From JASHPR01 sp963749145 (GTDB lineage Bacteria; Actinomycetota; Actinomycetes; Streptosporangiales; Streptosporangiaceae): a stretch of 64,000 nt of DNA. How positions within the stretch are numbered: the stretch's first letter is position 1; the number at the start of each line of letters is the position of its first letter. Location: NCBI GenBank assembly GCA_963749145.1, contig CAVVLN010000006.1:248001-312000 (forward strand), given 5' to 3'. The notes under the pieces are model-generated. The model saw nothing but the letters and a program-made list of their open reading frames with translations. It was not told the origin of the DNA and ran no database searches. Made by a program: the position numbers and the translations under genes. Shown here one piece after another: positions 63,501 to 64,000 of the stretch.

Positions 63501-64000
63501 GTGGACTTCGTTCAAGTGGCTCAGCGTATCGCCGATGAAGTGCTGTTTCCGGCCGCGATCGACACCGACGGGCGCGACGCCGTCCCGCGCGAGCTTCTCG
63601 ACACCCTGGCCGGGGCCGGGCTGTACGGCCTCGCCGCGCCGCCCGAGGCGGGCGGGCTCGGCGCGGACTTGCTGGCCGCGTGCGCGGTCCACGAGGCACT
63701 GGCCAGCGGGTGCCTGACCACCGCCTTCGTCTGGGCCCAGCACCACGGCCTGGTGCGCTCCCTGGCCGCGGGAGACAACCCCGAGCTCGGCGCGAGCCTG
63801 CTGCCCCCGCTGGCCCGGGGCGAGATCCGCGCGGGCGTCGCGCTGGCCGGCGCGCTGCCGCAGCCGACGCTGCGGGCCGTCCCCGGGCCCGGGGGCTGGC
63901 GGCTGGACGGGGTGTCACCGTTCGTCTCCGGCTGGGGCCGGATCGACGTGCTGCACGTGGCCGCCCGGGCCGGCGACGAGATCGTCTGGCTGGTCGTCGA
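63501..64000 (+). CDS. Acyl-CoA dehydrogenase, N-terminal part (3' end outside window)
   Basis: From GTG 63501 the frame reads FVQVAQRIADEVLFPAAIDT, LLDTLAGAGLYGLAAPPEAG, GLGADLLAACAVHEALASGC and LTTAFVWAQHHGLVRSLAAG. This matches the N-terminal helical domain of acyl-CoA dehydrogenases, where the first helix pair and the EAGG-LGAD segment are diagnostic. The beta-domain begins GWRLDGVSPFVSGWGRIDVL at about residue 130. The window ends inside this domain, so the FAD/catalytic C-terminal helices and the catalytic Glu are not visible. It is divergent from the B3/B4 gene with a 27-base gap. Substrate length cannot be told. Confidence 0.88.
   Translation, partial: MDFVQVAQRIADEVLFPAAIDTDGRDAVPRELLDTLAGAGLYGLAAPPEAGGLGADLLAACAVHEALASGCLTTAFVWAQHHGLVRSLAAGDNPELGASLLPPLARGEIRAGVALAGALPQPTLRAVPGPGGWRLDGVSPFVSGWGRIDVLHVAARAGDEIVWLVV

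Overview
The window reads as a very GC-rich actinomycete chromosome (Actinomycetota). Nearly every third codon position is G or C, GTG starts are common, and the gene families are typical of the phylum: two F420-type luciferase-like oxidoreductases, an Rv1733c-family membrane protein, an ECF41-type sigma factor, DUF2252, and a single-chain acyl-CoA carboxylase. The left edge carries the end of rplI and then dnaB, the tail of the actinobacterial rpsF-ssb-rpsR-rplI-dnaB neighbourhood that usually lies near oriC. The lineage below phylum cannot be fixed from the sequence alone.

Layout. 1-4.7 kb: rplI end, tandem repeats, a convergent hairpin, a small hypothetical gene, a DnaA-box-like cluster, and dnaB split by a 511-residue intein in its Walker A loop. 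4.7-9 kb: SnoaL/TetR divergent pair, then MocR/FAD-oxidoreductase divergent pair. 9-16.6 kb: a methyltransferase broken by an amber codon, the 1833-residue carboxylase, and an FUSC-like membrane protein. 16.6-18.5 kb: tRNA-Arg(ACG) and a decayed integrative element bounded by a copy of the tRNA 3' half. 18.5-29.9 kb: small regulators and enzymes (VOC, WYL, two GNATs, DUF2252, truncated ArsR + SRPBCC, ECF41 sigma, NlpC/P60, RCC1 lipoprotein, Clp-N protein). 30-35.6 kb: an FAD oxidoreductase and a BTAD-ATPase regulator, each with a single-base frameshift, then repeats and an Rv1733c-like gene. 36-42 kb: MreB-like, hydrolase and coiled-coil genes, a PLP decarboxylase and an enoyl-CoA hydratase. 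42-51 kb: a hydantoinase / carbamoyl-amidohydrolase / LLM operon, a sedolisin, and a pseudouridine kinase-glycosidase pair. 51-64 kb: thioredoxin, a LuxR-ATPase regulator running antisense into an AMP-ligase, an S9 peptidase lacking its nucleophile region, TauE/SafE, a second LLM enzyme, an aminotransferase, a B3/B4 protein and the start of an acyl-CoA dehydrogenase.

The most distinctive system is the DnaB intein. It starts with Ala instead of Cys/Ser and carries the Trp-Cys-Thr set of the rare class 3 splicing mechanism. Its two LAGLIDADG motifs flank an unusual double four-cysteine insertion, and the extein codons upstream look foreign. A second theme is decay: several genes are interrupted by one frameshift, one stop codon or one in-frame deletion. 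Some of these could be sequencing errors and some look real. A third theme is metabolic: pseudouridine breakdown to uracil lies a few kilobases from a reductive-pyrimidine-type operon.
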